35,521 bases of DNA, taken from NCBI GenBank assembly GCA_030148645.1, contig JASBTB010000128.1, positions 1 to 35,521 on the forward strand, given 5' to 3'. This DNA comes from Demequina sp. (GTDB lineage Bacteria > Actinomycetota > Actinomycetes > Actinomycetales > Demequinaceae). Below, piece by piece: positions 23,423 through 30,944 of this stretch (the first letter of the stretch is position 1; every line of letters begins with the position of its first letter). The notes under the pieces are model-generated. The model was not told the origin of the DNA and searched no databases. It worked only from the letters and a program-made list of their open reading frames with translations. The translations under genes were made by a program, and so were the position numbers.

Positions 23423-23449
23423 CTATCGGCTGTGCCCACGATCCTGTGA
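23423..23449 (-). promoter_or_regulatory. sigma-28/WhiG-type promoter of flgN-flgK-flgL-fliW
   Basis: Minus strand reads TCAC-N15-GCCGATAG. GCCGATAG matches 7 of 8 bases of the sigma-28 -10 GCCGATAA, with the usual 15-nt spacing. The -35 is less typical (TCAC versus TAAA) but the same at flgB. Leader to flgN is about 45 nt. Confidence 0.6.
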
Positions 23450-23637
23450 CAAGTCTCACTCAGAATTTCCGATCACTCACGGCGTGTCGCTGCGCGGGCC
23501 CCACCCGGTGCCCCCTATGCGTGAAAAATGGACCACGTCACACTTGGGTTCGGGCGAATGGGACATACCGATTTCGAGCGTGTCGTGTGACATTTCCCGC
23601 TTGGTCGGGTGACAAGCGCCACGTGTGAATTCTCTCC

Positions 23638-23666
23638 TTGCCCCGCGGACAGTCGTCAGTCACATT
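23638..23666 (+). promoter_or_regulatory. housekeeping-type promoter of the flagellar sigma gene
   Basis: TTGCCC (23638-23643), 17 nt, CACATT (23661-23666), then 6 nt to the ATG at 23673. The spacing is ideal, and the lack of a ribosome site agrees with a leaderless mRNA. The hexamers are only moderate matches. Copies of GTGACA at 23446, 23586 and 23610 in this control region may be regulator half-sites. Confidence 0.4.
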
Positions 23667-23672
23667 GACGTC

Positions 23673-24527
23673 ATGAATGACGCGACGAACCGGTCCAACG
23701 CCCTGGTGGAAGCCCACCTGGCGTTGGTGGGATACAACGTGAACGAGGTGCTCGCTCGGGTGCCATCTCACGTCTCGCGGGCCGATCTGATGTCTGCCGG
23801 AGCGATGGCGCTGGTGCGGGCGGCCCGTTCCTTCGACGACACCATGGGCGTTCCGTTTGCCCGCTACGCCTCCCTACGCATCCGCGGTGCCCTCGTGGAC
23901 GAACTGCGCTCCATGGACTGGGTTCCCCGGGGCGCCCGCCGCCGCGCTCGTACGGCCGCAGACGTCAGTGACATGCTGACCGGCAAACTCGGCCGCACCC
24001 CCACCCGGGTGGAGATCGCCCAGGCCATGGGAGTCAGTGTGGAAGAAGTCCACGCCGCCCACGCCGACGCCGACACACGAATCCTGTCGATGGACGCCTT
24101 CGATGGCGCCGTGGCCGACATGGTCGTCGACTCCACGGTGGGCCCGCTCGACGCGCTCGTCAACTCCGAGCAGATCGAGTACCTGCGTGCCGGCATCGAG
24201 TGCCTGCCCGACAAGCTCGCGTATGTGGTGGAGCAATTGTTCTTCCACGACCGCCCCGTGGTGGAACTCGCGGAAGAGATGGGCCTGACCCGCTCGCGCA
24301 TCAGCCAGTTACGTACCGAGGCACTCGCGTTGTTGAAGGGCGGCCTCAACGCGAACCTCGAAGCCGACGCAGTGCCCACCGTCGACCCCAGTGAAGGTGT
24401 GGTCGAGCGTCGTCACAAGGCGTACTATGCGGCGATCGCGGCACGGACAGCCGAACTGCGCGGCGCCGCAGCGGTGGCGCCGACGGTCGATGCCGCCGCG
24501 CACTCGTGGGCGCGGGCCGCGAGTTGA
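23673..24527 (+). CDS. fliA: flagellar sigma factor, sigma-28/FliA/WhiG family
   Basis: A 284-aa sigma factor. Region 2 (about 10-90) includes DLMSAGAMALVRAARSFD and the family-typical RIRGALVDELRSMDWVPRGAR stretch (70-89). Region 3 follows (91-150: RTPTRVEIAQAMGVSVEEV). Region 4 has a helix-turn-helix (VVELAEEMGLTRSRISQLR, about 196-214). The DWVPR motif marks the FliA/SigD/WhiG group rather than general sigma-70. A tail of about 57 residues after region 4 is longer than usual. It should transcribe the GCCGAT promoters seen in this window. Start ATG 23673 is preferred over GTG 23625 because a promoter-like element ends 6 nt before it. No anti-sigma FlgM is visible nearby. Confidence 0.92.
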   Translation: MNDATNRSNALVEAHLALVGYNVNEVLARVPSHVSRADLMSAGAMALVRAARSFDDTMGVPFARYASLRIRGALVDELRSMDWVPRGARRRARTAADVSDMLTGKLGRTPTRVEIAQAMGVSVEEVHAAHADADTRILSMDAFDGAVADMVVDSTVGPLDALVNSEQIEYLRAGIECLPDKLAYVVEQLFFHDRPVVELAEEMGLTRSRISQLRTEALALLKGGLNANLEADAVPTVDPSEGVVERRHKAYYAAIAARTAELRGAAAVAPTVDAAAHSWARAAS

Positions 24528-24610
24528 CACCCAGACGTCCCGTGCGACGCCGATCGCACATTCACGGGGCGCGTGGTGTCCGCTAGGGCCACGAAATCGC
24601 GACAGAAAAC

Positions 24611-24637
24611 TCAACACTGACCATCAGGGGCCGATCA
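24611..24637 (+). promoter_or_regulatory. sigma-28/WhiG-type flagellin promoter
   Basis: TCAA (24611-24614), 15 nt, GCCGATCA (24630-24637): 7 of 8 bases of the sigma-28 -10 and exact spacing. Predicted start near 24643 gives a leader of about 55 nt holding a hairpin and a strong AAGGAGGAG ribosome site. Confidence 0.75.
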
Positions 24638-24647
24638 AGCAATTGCT

Positions 24648-24663
24648 CGCCCACGGAAGGGCG
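24648..24663 (+). promoter_or_regulatory. predicted CsrA-binding hairpin in flagellin mRNA leader
   Basis: CGCCC-ACGGAA-GGGCG: a 5-bp GC stem with a six-base loop that presents GGA, the core CsrA contact. A second GGA lies in the ribosome site (24684-24689), about 30 nt downstream. This two-site layout is the known architecture of the Bacillus hag leader repressed by CsrA. With fliW in the same locus the inference is reasonable, but no binding is shown. Confidence 0.55.
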
Positions 24664-24697
24664 GCAGTCATGACCCGATTCAAGGAGGAGAAGCACC

Positions 24698-25822
24698 ATG
24701 GGTCTCTCGATTAACCAGAACATTGCGGCGGTCAACGCCTACCGCAATCTGTCCATCACGCAAAACGACCTGAGCCGGTCGCTTGAGAAGTTGTCCAGCG
24801 GCTTCCGCATCAACCGGGCGGCCGACGACGCAGCTGGCCTGGCCATCTCTGAGGGCCTTCGTTCGCAGGTGGGTGGCCTCAAGGTGGCTGCCCGCAACGC
24901 TCAGGACGGCATCAGCGTCGTGCAGACCGCTGAAGGGGCCCTCACGGAGAGTCAGGCGATCCTGCAGCGCATGCGTGACCTCGCCGTTCAGTCCGCCAAC
25001 GACTCGAACGACGCCAACTCGCGCGCGGCGATCAACTCGGAGGCCACGGCCCTCAAGTCGGAACTCACGCGTATTGCCGACAAGACCACCTACAACAACG
25101 TCAACCTGCTGGACGGCTCGTTCACCACCAAGAAGTTCCAGGTGGGCTACGCCGCGGGCGACACGATCGACGTTGACGTGGTCTCGACGGGTGCACAGGG
25201 CGCCAAGTCCACCTTCAACACACCTACGACCACGGCCGCTACCGCGACCTTCACGGTCGACGGCGTTTCCGCGACCACGGGCACGCTGACCGCATCGACC
25301 AACGTCACCGACATCGCTGGCCAGTTGAACGGCGACGCGTCGTTCTCGGCGGTGTTCTCCGCCAAGGTCAACTCGTCGGGATACCTTGAGGTCGAGGCCA
25401 AGGACAAGAGCCTGACGGGCACCATCGCGGTGACCGGCACTGGTTTGTCTGCGGCTGACACGTCCGCGGCCGCGGCCTCCGGTTCCGGCGGGTTCTCCGC
25501 CGTTGACTTGGGTGTCAACGGCGTCGACCTCACCAGCCAGGCTGGCGCCAACAGCGCGATCGGCTCGATCGACACCGCCATCAAGATGGTTTCCACCTCG
25601 CGTGCAAACCTCGGTGCCCTTCAGAACCGCTTCGACTACACCATCAAGAACCTCAACGTCGCGGTGGAGAACCTCTCCGCTTCCGAGAGCCGCATTCGCG
25701 ACACCGACATGGCGTCCGAGATGGTGCAGTTCACCCGCGGCCAGATCTTGTCGCAGGCTGGCACGGCCATGCTCGCGCAGGCCAACCAGATTCCGCAGGG
25801 CGTCCTTTCGCTCCTGCGGTAA
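24698..25822 (+). CDS. fliC: flagellin
   Basis: A 374-aa filament protein. The conserved N-terminal D0/D1 part is complete (GLSINQNIAAVNAYRNL, LEKLSSGFRINRAADDAAGL, then the INSEATALKSELTRIA helix), as is the C-terminal part (FDYTIKNLNVAVENLSASES, then MVQFTRGQILSQAGTAMLAQ and QIPQGVLSLLR). Between about 150 and 275 lies a Thr/Ala/Ser-rich variable, surface-exposed domain. There is no signal peptide; it is exported by the flagellar type III apparatus with FliS as chaperone. The AAGGAGGAG site before the ATG is one of the strongest in the window. A hairpin follows the gene. Confidence 0.97.
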   Translation: MGLSINQNIAAVNAYRNLSITQNDLSRSLEKLSSGFRINRAADDAAGLAISEGLRSQVGGLKVAARNAQDGISVVQTAEGALTESQAILQRMRDLAVQSANDSNDANSRAAINSEATALKSELTRIADKTTYNNVNLLDGSFTTKKFQVGYAAGDTIDVDVVSTGAQGAKSTFNTPTTTAATATFTVDGVSATTGTLTASTNVTDIAGQLNGDASFSAVFSAKVNSSGYLEVEAKDKSLTGTIAVTGTGLSAADTSAAAASGSGGFSAVDLGVNGVDLTSQAGANSAIGSIDTAIKMVSTSRANLGALQNRFDYTIKNLNVAVENLSASESRIRDTDMASEMVQFTRGQILSQAGTAMLAQANQIPQGVLSLLR

Positions 25823-25831
25823 TCCGACCCC

Positions 25832-25857
25832 GGTGGGGCTGCCTCGGCGGCCCCACC
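25832..25857 (+). terminator. hairpin after flagellin
   Basis: GGTGGGGC (25832-25839) pairs with GCCCCACC (25850-25857), with an inner GCC/GGC pairing in the loop. It begins 9 nt after the stop. Without a U-run it may act as a partial terminator or 3' stabiliser, letting flagellin mRNA exceed that of fliD. No separate fliD promoter is visible in 25858-25957. Confidence 0.65.
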
Positions 25858-25957
25858 CCAGGTCGCCATGCGGCGGCGGGACGATTTGCCCGAGTCGCCT
25901 CGCCGCCGTCGGCGCACCGCCGCCACGTAGCACGATGCAAGAGGAAGGGACAGTCCG

Positions 25958-27346
25958 ATGGCAATCCTTGGCATCGACGGACTCGCCTCCGGGCTGGACA
26001 CCACCGGCCTCATCAACTCCCTCATGCAGATTGAGGCCGGGCCGCAGACGCTGCTCAAGTCCAAGCAGTCCACCGCGCAAGACGTGGCAACCGCGTTGCA
26101 GGGAATCAACAGCCGCCTCAGGTCACTGTCGAGCACGGCCGAGAAGTCCGCAACCCCAGAAAACTGGAAGGCCTTCACCGCGACGTCGAGTTCCACCTCC
26201 GTCGTGGCGACCACGAATACTGCGGCCCAGGCCGGTGCGCTCACCTTCTCCGTAGACGCCGTCGCGAACCGCCAGGTGTCGCTGAGTGCAGCGGTGACCG
26301 ACGGCGCCACGCTCGCACCGGACAATCCGCCGACGTTCACCCTGAAGAAGTCGAGCGGAGACCTGGTGAGCGTCACTGCGGCGTCGAACTCCCTGAGCGA
26401 CATTGCGACCGCGATCAACGAGTCGAACATGGGTATCAGCGCGACCGCCGTGCGCGTGTCGAGTGGTTCTCCCGCGACCTACCGTCTGCAATTCACGTCC
26501 GGGACCACCGGAACGGCGGGCGCATTCGAACTGTACGTGGGCGATGAGGCTGCGGTCACCGCCGCCACCGCGCCCCGGCTCGACACGGCGGTCGCCACCG
26601 CAGCGACCGACGCGCAGATCACCTTGTGGAAGGGCACGGGTTACGAACAGATCTCCACCCAATCCTCCAATACCTTCACCGGCCTGATGACGGGCGTGGA
26701 CGTCTCGGTCAGCACGGTGACCGGTGTGGGCGAGACGGTCACCGTGGACGTCGCCGCCGACGCCGCCAAAGTCTCCGACCTCGCGAAGAATCTGGTGGGC
26801 TCCCTGTCGCTCGTGTTGGCCGACATCGGCTCCCGGACCGCAACGGTGACCACCACCAACTCCAACGGCACGACCAGCACCAAGGGCGGTCTGCTGACCG
26901 GGGACATCGGCATCAGTGCCCTGCGGCAACAACTCGTGGAGGCCGGAACCTATCCTGTCTACGGCGTGTCGCCCACGAGCGTCGGCATCGTCCTTGGCAA
27001 GGACGGCAGCGTGACGTTCGATGCGGACAAGTTCGCGGCCGCCGTGGGCAAAGACCCCGCTGGTACGGCCGAATTTGTGCAGGCCATTGCGACACGCCTC
27101 CAAGACGCCGCCAACGCGATGTCGGATCCCTATGGGGGAACCCTGACGTCACGCATCACCAGCCAGGAATCGCTCGTGAAGGGATACGCCAAACAGATCG
27201 AGGACTGGGACACGCGCCTCGAGTTGCGCAAGGCGACCCTCAAGGCAACGTACTCCTCGCTTGAGGTGACGCTGTCCAACCTCCAGGCGCAGTCCTCGTG
27301 GTTGGGCGGTCAACTCTCCAACCTGACGACGAGCGCATCGGCATAG
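25958..27346 (+). CDS. fliD: flagellar filament cap protein FliD
   Basis: A 462-aa HAP2. The N-terminal domain (LGIDGLASGLDTTGLINSLMQIE) and the C-terminal helical region (SRITSQESLVKGYAKQIEDWDTRLELRK, ending SNLQAQSSWLGGQL) are standard for FliD. The middle is Thr/Ala-rich. It forms the cap under which flagellin subunits fold. GAGGAAGG lies 8-10 nt before the ATG. It is followed 16 nt later by fliS. Confidence 0.95.
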   Translation: MAILGIDGLASGLDTTGLINSLMQIEAGPQTLLKSKQSTAQDVATALQGINSRLRSLSSTAEKSATPENWKAFTATSSSTSVVATTNTAAQAGALTFSVDAVANRQVSLSAAVTDGATLAPDNPPTFTLKKSSGDLVSVTAASNSLSDIATAINESNMGISATAVRVSSGSPATYRLQFTSGTTGTAGAFELYVGDEAAVTAATAPRLDTAVATAATDAQITLWKGTGYEQISTQSSNTFTGLMTGVDVSVSTVTGVGETVTVDVAADAAKVSDLAKNLVGSLSLVLADIGSRTATVTTTNSNGTTSTKGGLLTGDIGISALRQQLVEAGTYPVYGVSPTSVGIVLGKDGSVTFDADKFAAAVGKDPAGTAEFVQAIATRLQDAANAMSDPYGGTLTSRITSQESLVKGYAKQIEDWDTRLELRKATLKATYSSLEVTLSNLQAQSSWLGGQLSNLTTSASA

Positions 27347-27362
27347 GAAAGGCAGGCAGGCC

Positions 27363-27779
27363 ATGAACTACGCAAATCTTCGCGACCGCTACGTGCAGGA
27401 CGCAGTGTCGACGGCGTCGCCCGCGACGCTCCTCATCATGCTCTACGACCGCCTGGTGCTCGACCTGTTGCGCGCCGAGGCGGCATTGGCCGAAGGCAAG
27501 CGCGACGCGGCCAATGAGCAACTCACTCACGCCCAGGACATCGTCTCCGAACTGGCCGCCACGCTCGACGTCAACGCCTGGGACGGTGCGCGAGAGTTGA
27601 TGTCCGTCTACACCTTTCTGGCCACCTCCCTGGTGGAGGCAAACGTTCAAGCCGATGCGGCCAAGGTGGCTGCCTGCCGCGAACTCGTCGAGCCGCTCCA
27701 AGACGCGTGGCAGCAGGCCGCTCGCCAAGTGGCCGAGGCGGAACCCGAGCGCTCGCTCGGGGAGTTGGGCGTCGCGTGA
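27363..27779 (+). CDS. fliS: flagellin export chaperone FliS
   Basis: A 138-aa helical protein. The family start is plain: RDRYVQDAVSTASPATLLIMLYDRLVLDL, followed by the AQDIVSELAATLD helix. FliS binds the C-terminal tail of flagellin to stop early assembly and hands it to the export gate. An AGGCAGG ribosome site precedes the ATG. The stop overlaps the GTG of the next gene (GTGA), so the two are translated together. Confidence 0.95.
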   Translation: MNYANLRDRYVQDAVSTASPATLLIMLYDRLVLDLLRAEAALAEGKRDAANEQLTHAQDIVSELAATLDVNAWDGARELMSVYTFLATSLVEANVQADAAKVAACRELVEPLQDAWQQAARQVAEAEPERSLGELGVA

Positions 27780-28108
27780 CCACCGACCCCGAGCCGAGCG
27801 CCCACTGGCAAGACGCCTGGGCCGATGCGCTCGAGAGCCTCGAAATGGATGTCGCCGAGGCCGAAGGCATGCTGGCGCTCGACCGCGTATTCGAGGAGGT
27901 TGTCCGGGACCCGTGGACTCCACCAGCGAACCTGGGCCCGCTTCCCGCGCACCTGGTCGAACGGGCCCGCGCCCTGCTGGAGCGTCAACTGAGCGTCTCC
28001 AAGCAACTGGCATCGGCCGCACGCAACTCCCGCAAGCACGACCGAGCCCTGTCGCAATTGCAGGTAGCCACACCGTCACTTCCCGTCTACCTGGACACCC
28101 CGGCGTAG
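27776..28108 (+). CDS. unrecognised helical protein in FliT position
   Basis: A 110-aa protein with no motif I recognise. It is acidic at first (TDPEPSAHWQDAWADALESLEMDVAEAEGML), has a Pro-rich break (DPWTPPANLGPLP, about 45-57) and then a basic helix (ERARALLERQLSVSKQLASAARNSRK). It has no signal or membrane segment. Its GTG start overlaps the fliS stop. In many flagellated bacteria the small gene after fliS is fliT, the FliD chaperone; equal size, helical make-up and position suggest the same job, but similarity is not visible. It is the last gene before the flgB promoter region. Confidence 0.8.
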   Translation: MTTDPEPSAHWQDAWADALESLEMDVAEAEGMLALDRVFEEVVRDPWTPPANLGPLPAHLVERARALLERQLSVSKQLASAARNSRKHDRALSQLQVATPSLPVYLDTPA

Positions 28109-28137
28109 CTCGCGCAACCCGCCACCTCGTGGAAGCG

Positions 28138-28157
28138 GGCGTGACAAACGTCACGCC
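28138..28157. promoter_or_regulatory. perfect palindrome upstream of the flgB promoter
   Basis: GGCGTGAC-AAAC-GTCACGCC: 8-bp arms, 4-nt spacer, ending 9 nt before the -35 of the flgB promoter and 30 nt after the preceding stop. It could be an activator or repressor site or a terminator of the fliS operon; no U-run follows. It contains GTGACA, also repeated in the 23446-23615 control region. Confidence 0.55.
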
Positions 28158-28165
28158 GACACACC

Positions 28166-28192
28166 TCACCGCACCCGGCGAATGGCCGATGG
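28166..28192 (+). promoter_or_regulatory. sigma-28/WhiG-type promoter of the flgB-fliK operon
   Basis: TCAC (28166-28169), 15 nt, GCCGATGG (28185-28192). The six core bases GCCGAT and the spacing equal those at flgN and flagellin. Leader to flgB is about 70 nt, and it contains GATCGGCC, which can pair with the -10 region sequence. Confidence 0.55.
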
Positions 28193-28268
28193 GGCCCGTG
28201 AGCACGGATAGCTCCTGAGATTTGGCCACGGATCGGCCCCCACGTCGTCACGAAGGGTGGTGCGATCC

Positions 28269-28610
28269 GTGTTCGGTTCCGTCAGTTTCGAGGCCATGTC
28301 CAGTGCGCTCGATTCCCTGGCGCTACGCCAGCGGGTCATCGCCGACAACGTCGCCAACGTGCAGACCCCGGGATTCCAGGCCCGCCGCGTGCAGTTCGAA
28401 CAGGCGCTCAGCGCCGCCGTGGGCGAAGGTTCCGGAAGGATTCAACCGCGGGTCCTCACGTCACTCGAACCCACTCGTGAAGACGGAAACAACGTCAACC
28501 TGGACACCGAAGTGTTGTCCAACATCGACACCAATCTGCGCTTCCAACTGGCCTCTCGCGCAATCGACGGCAAGTTCACGGCGGTGCGTGTGGCGATGAG
28601 GAGCAACTGA
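28269..28610 (+). CDS. flgB: flagellar basal-body rod protein FlgB
   Basis: A 113-aa proximal rod protein. The motif LRQRVIADNVANVQTPGFQARR is the shared rod-protein N-terminal signature, and the C-terminal half (NNVNLDTEVLSNIDTNLRFQ) is FlgB-like. Start GTG 28269 is preferred: AAGGGTGG lies 8 nt before it, whereas the GTGs at 28257 and 28260 lie within that site. Its stop overlaps the flgC start (TGATG). First gene of a run in which every following gene overlaps its neighbour. Confidence 0.93.
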   Translation: MFGSVSFEAMSSALDSLALRQRVIADNVANVQTPGFQARRVQFEQALSAAVGEGSGRIQPRVLTSLEPTREDGNNVNLDTEVLSNIDTNLRFQLASRAIDGKFTAVRVAMRSN

Positions 28611-29017
28611 TGGGCACCTTCGCGGCGCTGGGCATCGCCGGCTCAGGAATGAACGTCTACCGCCGCTGGATCGACGCGGTATCCGACAACCTCGCCAACC
28701 TCAACACGGTGCGCTCCACGGACGAGGCCGCCTTCCAAGCCCGCTACATCGTGGCGCAGTCGAATGACACCCGAGGGGGAGACTCCGGAGGCGTCCGGGT
28801 GGCTGGCGCCGCGTTTGGCGACGCGACCGGACGCGTGGTCTACGAACCGAGTCACCCCTTGGCCGACGCGGAGGGCTACGTCCGCTACCCCGACATCGAC
28901 CTCTCAAGCCAGATGGTCCAACTGATCATGGCTCAACGTGGCTACCAAGCGAATGCGTCGGTGGTGGACCGGGCCCGCGAGATGTACACCACCGCGCTGC
29001 AGATTGGGAAGAGCTGA
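28610..29017 (+). CDS. flgC: flagellar basal-body rod protein FlgC
   Basis: A 135-aa rod protein. It starts [28 protein letters not shown], has the [26 protein letters not shown] stretch near the end and finishes with TTALQIGKS, the normal FlgC pattern. It stacks on FlgB in the rod and is exported without a signal peptide. It overlaps flgB and fliE by one base at each side. Confidence 0.95.
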   Translation: MGTFAALGIAGSGMNVYRRWIDAVSDNLANLNTVRSTDEAAFQARYIVAQSNDTRGGDSGGVRVAGAAFGDATGRVVYEPSHPLADAEGYVRYPDIDLSSQMVQLIMAQRGYQANASVVDRAREMYTTALQIGKS

Positions 29018-29328
29018 TGTTTGTCCCCGCCGTAACATCGGCCGTCAGTGCCTCCAGCTATGTGCCCACCGCGCAACCCGCCGCCCCCCCGGGCGTGCCT
29101 GGATCCGACGCCGCGTTCGGGGCGTCGCTTGCGCAAAGTGTCGATGGCCTGCAGGCACTGCAGGCCAAGAGCGCCGACCTGGGCGTGAAGGCGGTGACGG
29201 GCGACCTGGCGGACGTGCATCAGTACACCATCGCGGCAACCGAGTCCGCCGTGGCCATGGAGTTGACCGCCACGGTGCGCAACCGCGCCGTTGAGGCCTT
29301 CAACGAGATCATGAGGATGCAAGGCTGA
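29017..29328 (+). CDS. fliE: flagellar hook-basal body complex protein FliE
   Basis: A 103-aa adaptor that links the FliF MS ring to the rod. A Pro/Ala-rich start of about 35 residues precedes [39 protein letters not shown], and the end [21 protein letters not shown] is the FliE signature. Its start and stop overlap flgC and fliF (TGATG). Confidence 0.93.
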   Translation: MFVPAVTSAVSASSYVPTAQPAAPPGVPGSDAAFGASLAQSVDGLQALQAKSADLGVKAVTGDLADVHQYTIAATESAVAMELTATVRNRAVEAFNEIMRMQG

Positions 29329-30944
29329 TGCCCGCACCGCTGACCACGCTGCTCGGCAGTCTCAACAAGTCCATTCAGCAACTGTCCCTCGCCCAGCGGG
29401 TATTCGCCTTGCTCCTGGCCGCAGGCATCGTGCTGGGCGCGGTGGCGCTCGGTCAATGGGCAACGAAACCCACGATGTCCCCGCTGTACACCAACTTGTC
29501 CGCGTCAGACGCCGCCGCGATTGTCGACCAGTTGAACGCCGCCGGTATCGAGTACGAACTGACCGCGGGAGGCACCACCATCATGGTTCCCAACGCGCAA
29601 CTCTACGACACCCGTCTGTCGGTCGCCGGTGCGGGGCTGCCCGCCAACTCCGACGCCGGATATGCGCTGTTGGACAACATGTCGATGACCAGTTCCGAGT
29701 TCCAACAGCAAGTGACGTACCAACGCGCCCTCGAAGGCGAGTTGGCCAAGACCATCAGTGCCATGGAGGGTGTCCAGGCCGCTTCCGTGAAGCTCGCGAT
29801 ACCTCAAGACACGGTCTTTGTCGCACAAAAGGCCGCGCCTACCGCCTCGGTGTTCATCGAGACCCGTGCCGGATCGTCGATTGGCACGGCGGGTGTGCAG
29901 GCGATCGTCAATCTGGTATCGGCGTCCATTGAGGGGATGAAGGCTGAGGACGTCGCCGTGATCGACGCCAACGGCGTGGTGTTGTCCACGGTGGGCGGCG
30001 ACTCGTCCTCGCTCATGCAGTCAGGCCAGGTGAGCGACTATGAACAACGAGTAGCCGCAAATGTCCAGGCCATGCTGGATCGCGTCGTCGGCGTCGGCAA
30101 CGCCGTGGTGTCCGTCAGCGCGGAACTCGACTACGACAAGACAGCCCGTACCACCGAGACCTTCTCGGTGGACGAGGAGTTGCCCCCGCTGAACGAATCC
30201 ACCCTGGTGGAGGAGTACACGGGCGGCGCCGGTACTGCCACCGGGGTACTCGGCCCCGACAACATCATGGTGCCCGCGACCGCCGACGGCGGCGGCGACT
30301 ACCGCAAGGAAACGGCCGTCAACAACAACGCCATCAACAAGGTGACCGAGACTCTCGAGACAGCGCCGGGCGACGTGAAGCGCCAGTCGGTCTCCGTGGT
30401 GGTCTCCGACCAGGCCGCTGGCGACCTCAAACTGGCGGACCTGCAGGCGATGGTGGCCGCGGCGGCAGGGGTGGACGACTCACGCGGTGACGTCGTATCG
30501 GTCAACCGCATGGCCTTCGACACGACAACCGCCGACACGGCGCAGGTGGCGTTGGAGGCGGCCGCGCAGGACGCGAAGGCCGCCGCCACTACCGCCATGT
30601 ACATCCAGATCGCAAAGTGGGCGTCGCTCGCGATCGTGGTGATCCTGGTGTTCCTCCTCATCCTCAGGATGTCTCGGCGTGCGATCGAGGCCGAGCGCAC
30701 CACCCTCAGCCTCGAAGCCGTCGAAGCCCTCGAAAGCCGTACGCAGGAGGCACTCCAGGCCCGCGCCCAGGCGGTCCTCGACAAGGCCTCCGAGGCCGCC
30801 GGACAATTGGGCGCCGCGCCCGTGCCCGACATGGGGTCGGTTGCGGCGAACGTGCGCGACGAGATCATGGCCTTCGCCTCGGCGCAACCCGCCGAGGTTG
30901 CGGAAGTGCTGCGCGGCTGGCTCGTGTCGGGCAGGCAACAATGA
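29328..30944 (+). CDS. fliF: flagellar MS-ring protein FliF
   Basis: A 538-aa protein. Two membrane helices, about 24-43 and 430-447, bracket the periplasmic-side ring-building domains, with PLYTNLSASDAAAIVDQLNAAGI and YQRALEGELAKTISAMEGVQAASVKLAIP as typical landmarks. The cytoplasmic end (ANVRDEIMAFASAQPAEVAEVLRGWL) is the FliG-binding helix. A Glu/Ala-rich coiled segment (455-490) lies between. It is the structural base of the motor. The stop overlaps fliG by 4 nt. Confidence 0.96.
   Translation: MPAPLTTLLGSLNKSIQQLSLAQRVFALLLAAGIVLGAVALGQWATKPTMSPLYTNLSASDAAAIVDQLNAAGIEYELTAGGTTIMVPNAQLYDTRLSVAGAGLPANSDAGYALLDNMSMTSSEFQQQVTYQRALEGELAKTISAMEGVQAASVKLAIPQDTVFVAQKAAPTASVFIETRAGSSIGTAGVQAIVNLVSASIEGMKAEDVAVIDANGVVLSTVGGDSSSLMQSGQVSDYEQRVAANVQAMLDRVVGVGNAVVSVSAELDYDKTARTTETFSVDEELPPLNESTLVEEYTGGAGTATGVLGPDNIMVPATADGGGDYRKETAVNNNAINKVTETLETAPGDVKRQSVSVVVSDQAAGDLKLADLQAMVAAAAGVDDSRGDVVSVNRMAFDTTTADTAQVALEAAAQDAKAAATTAMYIQIAKWASLAIVVILVFLLILRMSRRAIEAERTTLSLEAVEALESRTQEALQARAQAVLDKASEAAGQLGAAPVPDMGSVAANVRDEIMAFASAQPAEVAEVLRGWLVSGRQQ

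Noticed and set aside
24680-26080. 466-codon minus-strand frame opposite flagellin
   Set aside because: The plus strand encodes a complete flagellin with a strong ribosome site and promoter. The antisense protein is Gly/Arg/Val-rich with no domain.
28230-28237. Minus-strand GCCGATCC in the flgB leader as a second sigma-28 promoter
   Set aside because: No TCA(A/C) or TAAA element at 15 nt, and no minus-strand gene downstream to express.
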